Shown here: piece after piece, positions 55,585 to 63,691 of the stretch | Position numbering within the stretch: the stretch's first letter is position 1 | How the letters are laid out: every line of letters begins with the position of its first letter | Assembly: GCA_018970725.1 (NCBI GenBank) | Contig: JAGWVU010000027.1 | Span: 1 to 64,000, forward strand | Length of the DNA: 64,000 nt | Direction: 5' to 3' | Source: Verrucomicrobiota bacterium | GTDB taxonomy: Bacteria > Verrucomicrobiota > Verrucomicrobiia > Verrucomicrobiales > DEV007 | Made by a program: the position numbers and the translations under genes | Notes under the pieces: generated by a model | What the model saw: only the letters and a program-made list of their open reading frames with translations | Databases searched by the model: none | Told to the model about the DNA's origin: nothing

Positions 55585-56441
55585 TCCCCCACCCCGGCGA
55601 ACCGGAACACGACGTCCCGGTCGGCTCGTTCGCCTGCCCGGCGGAAGCGGAGGACTACGCCCTCGCGGCCCTCGCCCTCGGCCGGGAAACGAGCTTGCGC
55701 CGGGAGAATGGCGCGTTCGTGATCCTCGCCGCCGCCGCGGACGCGGAAACGCTGCGGCGCGAGTTCGCCCTCTACGCGGCCGAGCGCGCCGCCTTCCCCG
55801 CGGAACGCGAGGCCCCGGAACCGAGCCCCTTCCGCGGCGGCCCGGACCAGGCCCGGGTCCCGACCCTGCTTTGGATCTTGGGCCTGCTCGCCGCCTATCA
55901 CGGCCAGAGGGAAATTCCCGGATTCACGGATCGCTTCGCCAACTCCTCGCGGGCGCTCCTGGAGCGGGGCGAATGGTGGAGACCCTTCACCGCGCTCTTT
56001 CTGCACGCGGACCTCGGCCACCTCTCCGGCAACCTCGTGTTCGGGGCCGCCTTGTTTTCCTGGGTCACCTCCTGTCTCGGCCCACGGGCCGGATGGCTCG
56101 CGATCTTCGCCAGCGGCACCCTCGGCAACCTGCTCGCCGCCTGGATCCAACATCCGGCGGACCCCGGCTACCAATCCCTCGGTGCCTCCACCGCCCTCTT
56201 CGGCGCGCTCGGCATCCTCACCGCCCTCTCCACCCGGCATCGCCGGCGCGAGGTCCAAGCCTCCCCCGCCCGGCCAAAGCCCAAGCCCTGGTCCAGCCTC
56301 GGCCCGGCCGTCGCGGGCCTCATCCTCCTCGCCTGGCTCGGCGCCGGGGAACGCCCCACCGACGTCCTCGCCCACACCCTCGGCTTCGCCGCCGGATGCC
56401 TGTCAGGATGGTGCGCCGCAGGACGCCGGACAGCCGCTTGA
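55581..56441 (+). CDS. Rhomboid family intramembrane serine protease
   Basis: A 286-residue membrane protease. An N-terminal cytoplasmic domain of about 95 residues is followed by six or so helices. Motifs are WWRPFTALFLHADLGHLSGNL near 137-157, GASTALFG with the catalytic Ser near 203 and AHTLGFAAG with the catalytic His near 264. The start is GTG at 55581, overlapping the channel gene by four bases. The longer frame upstream is a shadow. Whether the two products work together is unknown. It is the last gene before the change in base composition. Confidence 0.88.
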   Translation: MIPHPGEPEHDVPVGSFACPAEAEDYALAALALGRETSLRRENGAFVILAAAADAETLRREFALYAAERAAFPAEREAPEPSPFRGGPDQARVPTLLWILGLLAAYHGQREIPGFTDRFANSSRALLERGEWWRPFTALFLHADLGHLSGNLVFGAALFSWVTSCLGPRAGWLAIFASGTLGNLLAAWIQHPADPGYQSLGASTALFGALGILTALSTRHRRREVQASPARPKPKPWSSLGPAVAGLILLAWLGAGERPTDVLAHTLGFAAGCLSGWCAAGRRTAA

Positions 56442-56746
56442 ACGGTCCGGAGGTTCCCTCACCCAACCGCCGCGCCCGGCAAAGCCGAAGACCAAACGTT
56501 CAACCTGCTTGAGGATCTCCCGCTTTTCCCTTTCCCCGAATCAAGCCGAACCGGGGGGGCATTGCGGTCGGAAAACAGGGGGGATGGGCCCTGAGGAAAA
56601 AAGCGAGGTCGTTCACCTTTCGGCCGGGACCTGCCCAAATCGCATCACTGACTTGACCACATGGAAAAATTGGGGTTTTCTCATGACGCATCGGCCGCAG
56701 GCAAATTCCCATTTGTCCTTTGCACCTGATTGAATCTCTCTACCCT
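56442..56746. other. Intergenic left border of the defence island
   Basis: About 300 bases without a supported gene. GC content falls through this stretch from the level of the rhomboid gene to that of the island. It includes a G7 run at 56552-56558 and TTGACC at 56653-56658, followed after 17 bp by TTTTCT, which is a weak promoter candidate for the island operon. No tRNA, integrase, terminal repeat or insertion sequence is seen at the border. Confidence 0.45.
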
Positions 56747-56917
56747 ATGGAAGATCCGATAGACGAACTACGGAAAATTATCGAGCAATCGGGATCTGAC
56801 GTGGAAACAATTTTTGGGCCAGCATTGACCATCTTCGCCGGGAACCGCGCAGCTGCGAGAGAATTGAATGAAAAGCTGGGGGAACTTGAGCGCCTGATCA
56901 GTCAAGAGCCTCAGTGA
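56747..56917 (+). CDS. Small protein at the head of the defence operon
   Basis: A 56-residue acidic, probably helical protein (MEDPIDELRKIIEQ, then LNEKLGELERLIS at the C-terminus). No family is recognised. It ends twelve bases before the DndD-like ATPase gene, so it is likely co-transcribed and may be a partner of that ATPase. The ATG at 56747 is preferred to a TTG at 56720. Leucine spacing in the last third fits a short coiled coil. Confidence 0.6.
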   Translation: MEDPIDELRKIIEQSGSDVETIFGPALTIFAGNRAAARELNEKLGELERLISQEPQ

Positions 56918-56929
56918 TTTTGGCGGATT

Positions 56930-59062
56930 ATGATCATTCGCAAACTGACATTACATCATTTTCTGTCCTATCACGGAGTCCAGGCGATTGAATTGCCTGG
57001 CGCCGAACAGGACCGTTTGGTGATCGTGGTCGGACCGAACAACACTGGCAAAACATCCCTCATCCGGGCCCTTAAGTTTTGGTTTTATGGCGAAAAAGGG
57101 GTAGCGACAAGAGCGGATCTGTCCACTCTCCCCAACAACAAAGCCAAAGCCGAGACCGAGGTCGGAAAAACCTTGGAGGCTTGGGTCGAAGTGACATTCG
57201 AGCATGAGACCACTCAGGGCAGGGAGACCGTGACCCTTCGCCGGACGATCGAAGCAAAAAAGGTCAGTGCCCTGCAGTGGGAGGTTCGAACGATTTCCCT
57301 CAAACACATCGTTCCTCGCGCCAACCCGGACAATTCCGAACCAGCCCTTCAGCGATGGGAGCGTCTCCTCGAAGGATTGATGCCCATGGCCCTCTTTGAT
57401 GCCTTCTATTTCAAAGGAGAGCCACTGGACGGGAAACTTCTGGAAGACGTAAACACGATTCGGCCGGCCCTGGGACTTTTTCTGCACGAGGATCAATGGC
57501 GGGAAGCGGAATCTGCAGCGGCTAGGATTCGCGATAAAATGGATACGCAGTTGAAAAAATTGGTCCAAGCGAACGCCGAACTTACGAAGGCGATTGAGAG
57601 TCGAAGAGAGCTTGAAGAGCGACTGGAATCACAGCAGAATGCGCTTCAGGGTGAGCTCAATAAGAAGGCGGATCTGGAGGCGGAGGAGAATAGAGAGACC
57701 GACAAGCTCTCCAAACTCGGCGATGAAGAAGCGGCCAGAGAGGCAAGAGCGCAACTCGACCGGGCACGTCAAAGCGAGCAAAGCGCCAATCATCGGCAAT
57801 CCAAAGCCAATGGCGATTTGGGGCAAGCGATCAATATGTCTCTGGGCCTGCCCTTTCTTCAGAGTGCGATCGCACCAGTGAGGGAGATCCTGACGGAAAT
57901 GGAGCGAGAGAACATCCTGCCCGCCGACATATCGGAAGGATTCGTGGACCGCGTTCTTGCCCGTAGCAATTGCATTTGTGGCCGGGAACACGATCGGGGC
58001 TCACGGGAATCCTGGGAAACCTATCGAAAAAAGACTCTGGCGGCCGACATCAACGAAGGGCTCTCCAAATTACTGAATTGGGTCAAACCGGACGGCCATC
58101 TCTCGGTCGCCAAACGCGCCTCTGACTCCGTGGATGAGATCCACCGACTCCTCCATGAGCGCAGGAGTGCAGTGGCAGACGCGAACGAAGCCCGGGCGAA
58201 GCGACAAGGAGCGGAAACGATCCTTGCCAACCTACCTCACGAAGAAATCGCCCGGATTGGCACAGCCCTCCGGCGTCTTCGCGAGGAGATCCGGACCACC
58301 GGCGCCCGGGTGGCCCACATTCAGAGGACTTCCGAAGCGACGGCATCCAATCTGAGGCAACAACAGGAAAAGGTGGCGGCTCTTAGCGCTCGGGGCGGTG
58401 TGAATCAGCGAGAATTCGAAAACGTTCAACGCTCCCGGGACCGGGCCCACCGGCTGTACACGGCACTAACCGAGTGCCGGTCCCGGCTCGGCACTTACTT
58501 CCATCGGGTCCTACAAAACGACGTTTCCGCCTCCTATGATTCCAAGGCAACGGACGGAAGTCGCGCCATCATCGACCGACGGACCTTGCTCCCTTCCATC
58601 CAAGTCCAAGGCCAACGAATCAATCATCTGGGGGGCGGTCAATCCCAATTTCTGGCTTTGGCCTATGTGGTGGCGTTGGCCCGACTGCGCCAGAATATGC
58701 ATGCCGAAATGGAAAGATTGGGTGTTCGCCTGGGGCGGATCAGCGACTTGTCGTTTTTCATGGATTCCCCACTCGGAAACATGGAGGAGCATTACAAGAC
58801 AGCCGCGACCCTTTTGGCTCCAGGTTGCGCAAAACAGGTGGTCCTCCTTCTGTGGAAAGAAGAGTGGGACTTTGTGCGGCCGCTTCTCGAGGAACGGGCG
58901 ACCGCCATCCACGCGGTGGAGTTTCACACGCGCGCCGAAGATTACGAAAAATTGTCCCTCGAAGCCCCGCACTACAAATTCGGGAGTGGAAGCCTGCAAC
59001 TGATTCATCCCCTGCCACCGGAAGATGACCAGCCTCGCAGCAAGCTCATCCAGATCAAGTAA
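56930..59062 (+). CDS. DndD-like SMC/Rad50-type ATPase
   Basis: A 710-residue ATPase that resembles DndD of the DNA phosphorothioation systems and other coiled-coil defence ATPases. Walker A is GPNNTGKT (35-42). Long coiled coils span about 190-300 and 400-520, with a CxCG hook at C348 and C350 between them, as in the zinc-hook region of Rad50. The ABC signature LGGGQSQFLALAYV lies near 566, and Walker B with D-loop, FFMDSPLGNM, near 605. It is followed with no gap by the next gene. GC is lower than the preceding genes. DndD-like is a family resemblance; this copy could also belong to a Rad50-type defence branch. Confidence 0.82.
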   Translation: MIIRKLTLHHFLSYHGVQAIELPGAEQDRLVIVVGPNNTGKTSLIRALKFWFYGEKGVATRADLSTLPNNKAKAETEVGKTLEAWVEVTFEHETTQGRETVTLRRTIEAKKVSALQWEVRTISLKHIVPRANPDNSEPALQRWERLLEGLMPMALFDAFYFKGEPLDGKLLEDVNTIRPALGLFLHEDQWREAESAAARIRDKMDTQLKKLVQANAELTKAIESRRELEERLESQQNALQGELNKKADLEAEENRETDKLSKLGDEEAAREARAQLDRARQSEQSANHRQSKANGDLGQAINMSLGLPFLQSAIAPVREILTEMERENILPADISEGFVDRVLARSNCICGREHDRGSRESWETYRKKTLAADINEGLSKLLNWVKPDGHLSVAKRASDSVDEIHRLLHERRSAVADANEARAKRQGAETILANLPHEEIARIGTALRRLREEIRTTGARVAHIQRTSEATASNLRQQQEKVAALSARGGVNQREFENVQRSRDRAHRLYTALTECRSRLGTYFHRVLQNDVSASYDSKATDGSRAIIDRRTLLPSIQVQGQRINHLGGGQSQFLALAYVVALARLRQNMHAEMERLGVRLGRISDLSFFMDSPLGNMEEHYKTAATLLAPGCAKQVVLLLWKEEWDFVRPLLEERATAIHAVEFHTRAEDYEKLSLEAPHYKFGSGSLQLIHPLPPEDDQPRSKLIQIK

Positions 59063-59512
59063 ATGGCCAGCATCCGCATTCCCGAATCCGCGATCGATCT
59101 GCTGCCTCTGTGCCGTCGATACGACGGGAACAATTCAGATCCTTTGATCACGCCTTGCTTCGATACCTACGCTGACCTGTTGGTCTTTGCGGCCTCCTTC
59201 GGATTTCGCGAAATGTCCGGGGCACTGCCCAATCGCACGACCCGGTTTGCGGATTCCCCATACCCGATCGATCTGGCGATTTTCAAAAATGACCGGAGGT
59301 ATCCTCAGCTTCTCCTCATTGCGCTCGCGGCGTCCCAGGATCGAAATGTGGTTCGGGATGAAGACCTGATCTGCAAGTTGACCGAAGACTACGCGGCCTT
59401 CGGATGCGAACGCATCAAGCGCCTGCTTGATGCCAGTCCCGGCCTCGCCCATGTCACAATTGCCCAGCGGATCGCGGAAGAAGCGAACCCCGGTCCAGGC
59501 GATCAAATCTAA
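59063..59512 (+). CDS. Dnd system-associated protein 4-like
   Basis: A 149-residue cytoplasmic protein. The stretch FDTYADLLVFAASFGFRE (about 33-50), then PIDLAIF and LLLIALAASQDRNVV, resembles the small family annotated as DNA phosphorothioation (Dnd) system-associated protein 4. Its molecular role is not established. It starts on the base after the ATPase stop (TAAATG), so translation is coupled. It sits 25 bases before the helicase-nuclease gene. I recall the family from pattern, not from a search. Confidence 0.65.
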   Translation: MASIRIPESAIDLLPLCRRYDGNNSDPLITPCFDTYADLLVFAASFGFREMSGALPNRTTRFADSPYPIDLAIFKNDRRYPQLLLIALAASQDRNVVRDEDLICKLTEDYAAFGCERIKRLLDASPGLAHVTIAQRIAEEANPGPGDQI

Positions 59513-59537
59513 GCCACGATACTCCCCCACCTGCGAG

Positions 59538-61658
59538 ATGCTTCCTTCACTGAACCTTCGTCTTTGCTACCGGACGGTCCGGGACGATTTGGTTCGGGAC
59601 TTTTTCGTTCCCTGCCTGGACGCCTCGATTCTCTACCGGCGCAGTGCCGGATACTTCACGAGCGCGGGCTTGGCCTTGGCTGCCAGGGGCGTGGCCAGTT
59701 TGGCGGCGCGCGCTGGGGAAATGCACCTCGTGGCCTCCCCGCACCTTGAACCGGATGACGTGGCCGCCTTGCAGCGAGCCATCGATCGCCCGGCGGACAT
59801 TCTTCACTCCATCGCGGCCCGCTCCCTGGACGACATCGAGGACGCGTTGATCCGCGACCGGCTCAACGCGTTGGCCTGGCTCGCCGCTTCCGGTCGGCTT
59901 CAGGTGAAGATCGCCGTCCGGGTGAACCAAACCGGGTCCGTGGAACGCGGGATTTTCCACGAGAAATCAGGAGTGTTTTCCGATGAAGCCGGGAACCAGG
60001 TCGCCTTTACCGGATCTTCGAACGAAACCGCCGGCGGATTGGTGGAGAATTTCGAGAGCATCGACGTGTTCCGATCTTGGAACGATCCCGAAGGCCGCGT
60101 CGCCGAGAAGGTCGCCAACTTCGACGCGCTTTGGTCCGACGAGGCGCCTGGGCTCCGGGTCGTCGCTTTTACGGACGCCTCCAGGGAATTGCTGGAGCGG
60201 TTCCGCGATCCGGATTCGCCCCCGGACGGGATGACCTGGACTCGGGTCGCCCAACCCTCTCCGAGCCGTTCCTTTCGCCTTCCCGCCGGACTGGAACTTC
60301 GCGAATACCAGAAGGAGGCGATCCGAGCTTGGAGCAAGGCTGGGGGCCGGGGCATCCTCGCCATGGCCACGGGGACAGGCAAGACGGTCACGGCCCTCGC
60401 CCTTGCTAGCAAGGTCGCGGAGAAGAACTCGCCCTTCGTCCTCATCGTGGTCTGCCCCTTTCTCAATCTGTGCAAACAATGGATGCGCGAGATGGCGGCC
60501 TTCGGGCTGCGGCCGTTGGGCTGTTATGAGGCAAGTGACCGGTGGCGCCCTCGCTTCGAGAGCGGATACCAAAGTCTCGCGGCGGGGCTCTCCACGGTCC
60601 ATGCCATCGTCACCACCAACGCCACCTTCCAGAGCGAGATCTTCCAGAGCTGCCTCAGACCTCACCTTGCCGGAGGCACCAAATTCCACCATCTCCTCAT
60701 CGCCGATGAGGTCCACAACCTTGGCGCCAAGGCGGTGAGCGAAGCCCTGCCCGAGGCGATCACGCTGCGCCTTGGCCTCTCCGCCACGCCAGAGCGTCAC
60801 CTCGATCCCGTGGGCACCGGTGCCGTGCTCGACTACTTCGGCAAGGTCATCTACGAATTCGCCCTGCCACAGGCCATCGCCGAGGGGCGTCTTTGCCGCT
60901 ATCGTTACCATCCCCTCCTGGTGAACCTTACCGATGAGGAATCCCAACTCTACGCGGAAATCACGTCCAAGCTGGGACGCCTTCTCGCCGGAAGTGAGAA
61001 GGATCCCGAGCTGGGCCAGGCGGCCATGGCGCTGCTCATCCAGCGGGCACGGCTTCTCGCAGGGGCCGAAAACAAGATCCCTGCTCTGGACCGATTGCTC
61101 ACCTCGCTACCCGAAAAGCCGAGCCGGGCCATCTTCTACTGCGGTGACGGCACCACCACCGACAAGATCCGCGACGAGGAGGTGCGGCAGATTCAGGCCG
61201 TCTCGCGGCTGCTCGGGGAAAAGCATGGATTGAGGGTCCGCAACTTCACCTACCTCGAGTCGCCAGCAGAGCGCGAGGAAATTCTGCGCGATCTCGCCAG
61301 TGGATTTTTGGATGGCGTAGTCGCGATTCGGTGCTTGGATGAAGGCATCGATCTCCCCGACCTCCGCATGGGCTTTCTCCTCGCCAGTTCCACCAATCCC
61401 AGGCAATTCGTGCAACGTCGCGGACGCATCCTGCGCCAGGCTCCGGGGAAGAAGTTCGCAGAACTCTACGACTTCGTCGTGGCGCCGGCGGAACTGGGGA
61501 GCGAGGTGGACGACGCGGCTTTCAATCTGGAGAGATCGCTCTTTCGGCGGGAGCTTAAGAGGATAGAGGAGTTCTGTAATACGGCGGAGAACGGGCCGGA
61601 AGCTCAACTACGCATCCGGGAAATAAGAACTACACTCAACGCACTGGGCGCAACCTAG
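59538..61658 (+). CDS. PLD-nuclease/DEAD helicase, phosphorothioation-system restriction protein type
   Basis: A 706-residue protein. The N-terminal part (about 1-190) is a phospholipase-D-type nuclease domain: CLDASILYRRSAGYFTSAGL near 25, then FHEKSGVFSDE with the HxK at about 141, and FTGSSNET. The superfamily 2 helicase part has motif I MATGTGKT near 275, motif II ADEVHN near 390, SATPERH near 413 and QRRGRILRQ near 624. The N-terminal sequence closely matches my memory of proteins named DNA phosphorothioation system restriction enzyme. It probably finds and cuts DNA lacking or bearing the mark. The ATG at 59538 is chosen because the family starts at this point. Confidence 0.85.
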   Translation: MLPSLNLRLCYRTVRDDLVRDFFVPCLDASILYRRSAGYFTSAGLALAARGVASLAARAGEMHLVASPHLEPDDVAALQRAIDRPADILHSIAARSLDDIEDALIRDRLNALAWLAASGRLQVKIAVRVNQTGSVERGIFHEKSGVFSDEAGNQVAFTGSSNETAGGLVENFESIDVFRSWNDPEGRVAEKVANFDALWSDEAPGLRVVAFTDASRELLERFRDPDSPPDGMTWTRVAQPSPSRSFRLPAGLELREYQKEAIRAWSKAGGRGILAMATGTGKTVTALALASKVAEKNSPFVLIVVCPFLNLCKQWMREMAAFGLRPLGCYEASDRWRPRFESGYQSLAAGLSTVHAIVTTNATFQSEIFQSCLRPHLAGGTKFHHLLIADEVHNLGAKAVSEALPEAITLRLGLSATPERHLDPVGTGAVLDYFGKVIYEFALPQAIAEGRLCRYRYHPLLVNLTDEESQLYAEITSKLGRLLAGSEKDPELGQAAMALLIQRARLLAGAENKIPALDRLLTSLPEKPSRAIFYCGDGTTTDKIRDEEVRQIQAVSRLLGEKHGLRVRNFTYLESPAEREEILRDLASGFLDGVVAIRCLDEGIDLPDLRMGFLLASSTNPRQFVQRRGRILRQAPGKKFAELYDFVVAPAELGSEVDDAAFNLERSLFRRELKRIEEFCNTAENGPEAQLRIREIRTTLNALGAT

Positions 61659-61670
61659 GAAAATTGCTTC

Positions 61671-63503
61671 ATGCAGATTCAGTCCGAACCACAAAAGCTT
61701 GAAAGCATCTTCCACGGCGTCACTACTCGATACGCTGTCCCGCACTATCAGCGGGATTACAGCTGGAATCAAGACCAGTGGGCGGAGCTGTGGAACGACA
61801 TCACAACGGCGTTTAGAGGGAACATGGAATACTTCCTCGGAAGTATTGTCCTCAACACTGAGAATCTTGAAACGCAAGGAGTATACGAAATCGTAGACGG
61901 TCAGCAGCGGCTGACGACTTTCACGATCCTCTTCTCGGTAGTGCGGGACCTCGCGCTTCACTATAGCCAAAACCCATCAGACAGTGCTTACGTTGCGATG
62001 GCGCTTAACCATCAAGAGAATAAAGCTAAAGCGAATCGAGCAGTCGCCAAAGCAAACCAGCTTGTCGTTCACTACAGCGAGCCGGACAACTACTTTTTGC
62101 GCCTCAACGACAAGGACCACCAGACTTTCCACGAGAAGATCCAAAAGGAGGGACTTCCGCTCCTCAGCAAAGAGGAGCGACAAACGTATAAGGCCGAATC
62201 TCGCCTTACAAAGGGCAAAAAGTTTTTCACCCGTAAAGTTCTAGATGATTTCCTCAATGACGATCAGGGCTTCGTCCAGTTGGAGAGATTCGTCACCTTT
62301 TGTATGACCAAGCTAGTACTGTTGCGGATTGCCGTCGGCAGTGACAATGACGCCTACCTCCTTTTTGAGACCCTTAACGACCGCGGGCTTGATCTCTCGA
62401 TTTCAGACCTCGTCAAGAACCGCTTGTTGCTTGGATGCGACGGAAATGAGGAAACAAAGAAGCGCGTACTGGGGAAGTGGAACGAGCTGATCACCAGACT
62501 CGGCAAATCCAGGTTCCTGCCGCAGGATTACCTTCGGTTCTACTGGAACGCATTCGAAGGGAAATGCACCAAGAAGGAGCTCTATCGGCTAATTCGGGAA
62601 AAACTCGCCTCGATGAATGGCGAACAGCTCCTGGATGCCTGGCTCGAAAGCTCGGAGTTCTTCTGTGAGATTACTGACAATTCGCTCCGCTTTCCCCACT
62701 CCGCATTGCGTCTCGGATCGACACGGTGCAGCTACGCCGAGCTGAATACCCTCGGCTACTCCGTTTACATTCCACTCTTCCTCTATCTTCGTCGCCACCG
62801 GCGCTCGTTGCTGGACAAGATCACAGGCCCATCTGCGTCTTATCTTTTCCGAATCATCACGGTGGGAAGTTTTTCGGCGGGAAGGCCGGAGAGCCGGTTC
62901 GAGAAAATCCAGGAAGCGGTTAAGCGGGGCGACTCCGACGAAGCCGTGCTTGGAATTTTTGCTTTGGATCCGGAGGCAGCAGACGATAAATTCCAGGAAC
63001 GGATCCGGACGCAGAGATTCGAGGACAACAAGGCTGCGCGGCATTTCCTCTCCAAGTGGCACCTAAATGAATGTGGCGAGGGCCATCCGCTCAATCAAGA
63101 TGTCCAATTGGAACACGTCTTACCTCAGAAGGAAGACGCCTGGTCCAGTTTCAGTGTGGCTGGACGGGCGCGTGAGGATTGGGTCTATTGCATTGGCAAT
63201 ATGACCCTCCTCGAGCAAGGGCTAAACAAGTCAGTGCAAGCGTCCGATTTCGCAACAAAGGTGATCCGTTACCGTCAGCGCGACTCACAGAATCCCAATG
63301 GCTCGTCGCTTCCCATGACTTACCGGATCGCTGCCGCGCACGATCACAGCGGCAGGATTTGGGACCAAGCCTGGATTACGGAACGCGCTGAGACCTTCGC
63401 CGCCGGGGCCGCCGCCATCTGGCCACTGCCACCCGCTGTTCCGGCAACTTGCGAGAGCCAGGGCGGGGTCTCGTCAGTCGAATCTGAAGACGGAATGTTC
63501 TAG
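61671..63503 (+). CDS. GmrSD/SspE-like DUF262-DUF1524 restriction nuclease
   Basis: A 610-residue fusion. The N-terminal DUF262 domain has VPHYQRDYSWNQDQW near 24 and the nucleotide-hydrolysis motif DGQQR at 76-80. The C-terminal DUF1524 domain carries an HNH-type site in VQLEHVLPQKED (about 480) and YCIGNMTLLEQGLNKS (about 505). In GmrSD this pair cuts modified DNA, and in SspE the same domains sense phosphorothioates and nick DNA. It has AGGAAA eight bases before the ATG and starts 12 bases after the helicase gene. GC is the lowest of the island and codon use differs from the core genes. Confidence 0.88.
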   Translation: MQIQSEPQKLESIFHGVTTRYAVPHYQRDYSWNQDQWAELWNDITTAFRGNMEYFLGSIVLNTENLETQGVYEIVDGQQRLTTFTILFSVVRDLALHYSQNPSDSAYVAMALNHQENKAKANRAVAKANQLVVHYSEPDNYFLRLNDKDHQTFHEKIQKEGLPLLSKEERQTYKAESRLTKGKKFFTRKVLDDFLNDDQGFVQLERFVTFCMTKLVLLRIAVGSDNDAYLLFETLNDRGLDLSISDLVKNRLLLGCDGNEETKKRVLGKWNELITRLGKSRFLPQDYLRFYWNAFEGKCTKKELYRLIREKLASMNGEQLLDAWLESSEFFCEITDNSLRFPHSALRLGSTRCSYAELNTLGYSVYIPLFLYLRRHRRSLLDKITGPSASYLFRIITVGSFSAGRPESRFEKIQEAVKRGDSDEAVLGIFALDPEAADDKFQERIRTQRFEDNKAARHFLSKWHLNECGEGHPLNQDVQLEHVLPQKEDAWSSFSVAGRAREDWVYCIGNMTLLEQGLNKSVQASDFATKVIRYRQRDSQNPNGSSLPMTYRIAAAHDHSGRIWDQAWITERAETFAAGAAAIWPLPPAVPATCESQGGVSSVESEDGMF

Positions 63504-63505
63504 CC

Positions 63506-63691
63506 ATGCCCGACCAACCCCAACCACCCACAAACCTCACCCGAGCCCAGCAAACCTTCAAATCCTCTCCCGAGGAACTCCAACGGCTCATCCGGGAGAT
63601 TCTCGAAGAGGAACGCAAGGTCATGCACAAACTCCGTCGGCCGAACATCCATCAGAACCTTTACGACCACGTTAAGCGCGTCATCCGATGA
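63506..63691 (+). CDS. DNA modification system-associated small protein-like
   Basis: A 61-residue basic protein. The segment EEERKVMHKLRRPNIHQNLYDHV (read as two halves, about residues 33-55) resembles the short proteins annotated as DNA modification system-associated small protein, which sit just before dndD-like genes. It starts two bases after the GmrSD-like stop and its stop overlaps the start of the second DndD-like gene (ATGA). Its function is unknown; the tight coupling suggests a subunit or regulator of the ATPase. Confidence 0.65.
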   Translation: MPDQPQPPTNLTRAQQTFKSSPEELQRLIREILEEERKVMHKLRRPNIHQNLYDHVKRVIR

